From Aestuariivita sp. (GTDB taxonomy: Bacteria > Pseudomonadota > Alphaproteobacteria > Rhodobacterales > Rhodobacteraceae), in the NCBI GenBank assembly GCA_026710045.1, contig JAPORU010000060.1, forward strand, positions 1 through 60,139: a DNA stretch of 60,139 nucleotides, read 5' to 3'. The translations under genes were made by a program, and so were the position numbers. How positions within the stretch are numbered: position 1 is the stretch's first letter; each line of letters begins with the position of its first letter. This document shows positions 58,392-60,139 of this stretch, one piece after another. The notes under the pieces were generated by a model. The model worked only from the letters and a program-made list of their open reading frames with translations, had not been told where the DNA came from and made no database searches.

Positions 58392-59684
58392 TTATGCGGT
58401 CGCGGCGGTCAGGGCCCGATCCAAATCAGCGATCAAGTCATCGGCATTCTCAATTCCAATCGAAAGTCGCACAACGTCGGGTGCTGCACCGGCCGCAATC
58501 TGCTGATCCGGTGAAAGCTGCCGATGCGTCGTCGAAGCGGAGTGAATCACAAGCGAACGCGTATCCCCTAAATTGGCCACATGGCTAAATATCTCCAGCG
58601 AATTCACAAGCTTAACGCAAGCCTCATACCCGCCTTTCACCGAAAAAGTGAAAAGAGCCCCGGCCCCTTTCGGACAGATCTTTTCAACACGATGAAAATA
58701 CGGGGAACTTTCTAATCCGGCATATGTTACCATCGTCACGCGATCATCCGCCTCGAGCCATCTCGCAACGTGCACAGCGTTCTCAACGTGGCGTTCCATC
58801 CGGAGACTTAAGGTCTCAATTCCCAACAATGTATAATGCGCGGCTTGCGGATTCATTGTCATACCTAGATCTCTGAGGCCGACCGCTATGCCATGAAAAG
58901 TAAATGCAAGAGGGCCGAACGTCTCGTGGAACTTCAGGCCATGATAAGCGGGCTCCGGCTGTGAGAGTGACAGGAACTTATCGCTTGCTGACCAGTCAAA
59001 TTCGCCCGAATCGACGATACAGCCACCCGTTACTGTCCCGTTCCCGGTCAAATACTTGGTCGTCGAATGCACGACGAGAGTTGCACCCAACTCAATCGGC
59101 CGGCACAGATACGGTGTCGCAGACGTGTTATCGACCACCAACGGAATTCCTGCTTTATCAGCGCATTTTGCAATGTCCGGGAGATTGGTGATATAACCTC
59201 CAGGATTGGCAATCGACTCACAAAAAACAGCGCGGGTATCGTCATCGATTGCCGATCGGACCGCGTCCAGATCATCGAAATCAACGAACTTAGCCGACCA
59301 ACCAAATCGCTTGATCGTCTGAGAAAATTGCGTAACGGTCCCGCCGTAGAGTCGAGTCGAAACAACGACATTCTTACCCGGGCCCATCAATGGAAAGAGC
59401 GCCATGATCTGAGCAGCATGGCCTGATGAACAACAGACAGATCCCACCCCACCTTCAAGCGTGGCAATGCGTTCCTGCAACACTGCTACAGTCGGATTAG
59501 TCAATCGAGAATAAATAAATCCAACTTCTTGTAGGTTAAAGAGAGCCGCCGCGTGCTCAGAGTCACGAAACACATAAGCGGTCGTCTGGTAAATGGGCGT
59601 TTGCCGTGCTCCTGTCGCAGGATCCGGTCGTGAACCGGCGTGAATTTGAAGGGTGTCAAAACCGTAACTCGGACCGTCAGTCAT
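58392..59684 (-). CDS. metY: O-acetylhomoserine aminocarboxypropyltransferase (sulfhydrylase)
   Basis: MetY makes homocysteine from O-acetylhomoserine and sulfide, using pyridoxal phosphate. The 430-aa protein has the family N-terminus TLQIHAGSRPDPATGARQTP, YSRLTNPTVAVLQERIA and the PLP lysine in HSTTKYLTGNGTVTGG near residue 210. ATG at 59684 is set by GGAG 8 bases upstream; a TTG at 59690 is also in frame. It is a single gene; the O-acetyl rather than O-succinyl preference follows from length and family, not from biochemistry. Confidence 0.95.
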   Translation of the reverse strand: MTDGPSYGFDTLQIHAGSRPDPATGARQTPIYQTTAYVFRDSEHAAALFNLQEVGFIYSRLTNPTVAVLQERIATLEGGVGSVCCSSGHAAQIMALFPLMGPGKNVVVSTRLYGGTVTQFSQTIKRFGWSAKFVDFDDLDAVRSAIDDDTRAVFCESIANPGGYITNLPDIAKCADKAGIPLVVDNTSATPYLCRPIELGATLVVHSTTKYLTGNGTVTGGCIVDSGEFDWSASDKFLSLSQPEPAYHGLKFHETFGPLAFTFHGIAVGLRDLGMTMNPQAAHYTLLGIETLSLRMERHVENAVHVARWLEADDRVTMVTYAGLESSPYFHRVEKICPKGAGALFTFSVKGGYEACVKLVNSLEIFSHVANLGDTRSLVIHSASTTHRQLSPDQQIAAGAAPDVVRLSIGIENADDLIADLDRALTAATA

Positions 59685-59912
59685 AAGCAAAACTCCAAAG
59701 GATTATTGGGAGGATACATGTAGGCAAAAGCGTGCGTAAAGTTCAACCCGCTTTCACATTAGAGTTGAAGAGTATCGGGAGTGTTGGACGTTTACGGTTC
59801 CGGCAACTCCCGTCGTCAATCAAGCGGCAATCGCAGCATTTGGTTACAATCTCCGTACCATAGATTGACCCAAAAATTATCAAGAGACGAAGACTCCGAA
59901 TCGTAACTCCGG

Positions 59913-60137
59913 TCATAGATCGAGAGACGGCCTATCCCCCGTGTTGGGTTTCGGTGAAAATGGTATGGCCTTACGCAGGGTCTCAAGCGCAATATCTCCA
60001 TACCAGAAGGAAATATCCTCCGCGTCGCTCATATGCTTCAGTGTCTCAAGCGCCCAGGCGCGAGCCTCGCCATAGGACCGAAATCCGTCCTTCTCCTCAT
60101 TGAGGATCGTTCCGTAATACAGCTTGAACGGTGCGCG
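59913..60137 (-). CDS. C-terminal part of an unknown gene cut by the window end
   Basis: The minus-strand frame entering from the right edge reads for about 74 codons before a TGA: segments such as FKLYYGTILNEEKDGFRSYG and EARAWALETLKHMSD look like a real soluble protein with aromatic-rich strands and a helix. I do not recognise the family. The start lies beyond the window. The remaining 220 bases to metY carry no supported gene. Confidence 0.5.
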   Translation of the reverse strand, partial: RAPFKLYYGTILNEEKDGFRSYGEARAWALETLKHMSDAEDISFWYGDIALETLRKAIPFSPKPNTGDRPSLDL

Positions 60138-60139
60138 CG

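Overview
The window is an ordinary-density bacterial chromosome segment, most likely from an alphaproteobacterium of moderate GC content. Pointers to that class are the hisS-hisZ-hisG cluster with short-form HisG, a DUF1489 gene, the ihfB-lapA-trpF-trpB gene order, a class II (B12-dependent) ribonucleotide reductase and a BzdR/BoxR-type regulator. Order and genus cannot be fixed from the sequence alone. There is no rRNA operon, prophage, insertion sequence or CRISPR array. RNA genes are tRNA-Ser(GCT), tRNA-Tyr(GTA) and the RNase P RNA.

Layout. 0.3-10.6 kb: nrdJ, a DUF1489 gene, hisS-hisZ-hisG (translationally coupled) and dnaE, all on the minus strand except DUF1489. 10.8-15.5 kb: xdhABC (xanthine dehydrogenase and its maturation factor). 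15.5-25 kb: housekeeping genes (tRNA-Ser, pth, DUF2237, trpB, trpF, lapA, ihfB, rpsA, 5-formyl-THF cyclo-ligase, mgtE). A foreign-looking coiled-coil membrane protein built on 33-bp tandem repeats sits between trpF and trpB. 25-30.3 kb: guanine deaminase, a quinone-oxidoreductase-like gene, an AT-rich stretch with an orphan AAA/ORC-like ATPase, and a Bax-inhibitor-1 protein ending in a strong bidirectional terminator. 30.5-36.5 kb: rpmG, rnpB, an AmpD-like amidase, an excalibur lipoprotein, gatCA, tadA and rluB. 36.6-41.7 kb: complete urease operon ureDABCEFG, followed by an ankyrin-repeat gene. 42.5-56 kb: aerobic benzoyl-CoA ('box') cluster on the minus strand. 56-60 kb: a small membrane protein, rlmB, tRNA-Tyr, metY and a gene cut by the window end.

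How the genes work together. Guanine deaminase makes xanthine, XdhAB oxidises hypoxanthine/xanthine to urate, and urease releases ammonia from urea; the middle steps (urate to urea) are not here. The box cluster contains a DctPQM TRAP importer, an SDR dehydrogenase, a benzoate-CoA ligase, an alpha/beta hydrolase coupled to a DUF309 protein, BoxC, BoxB, BoxA, a hotdog thioesterase and the regulator BoxR. The ring-opened aldehyde dehydrogenase BoxD and the later beta-ketoadipyl-CoA steps are not in the window.

Most notable observations: (1) the benzoate-CoA ligase is split by a one-base deletion in an A4 run, in an otherwise intact cluster; (2) eight TGCA tetramers lie within 287 bp upstream of boxC, an array that looks like a BoxR operator region; (3) the alpha/beta hydrolase-DUF309 pair is coupled through TAGTG inside the box cluster and has no assigned role; (4) the hendecad-repeat membrane protein interrupts the trp genes; (5) the orphan ATPase stands alone in AT-rich DNA.
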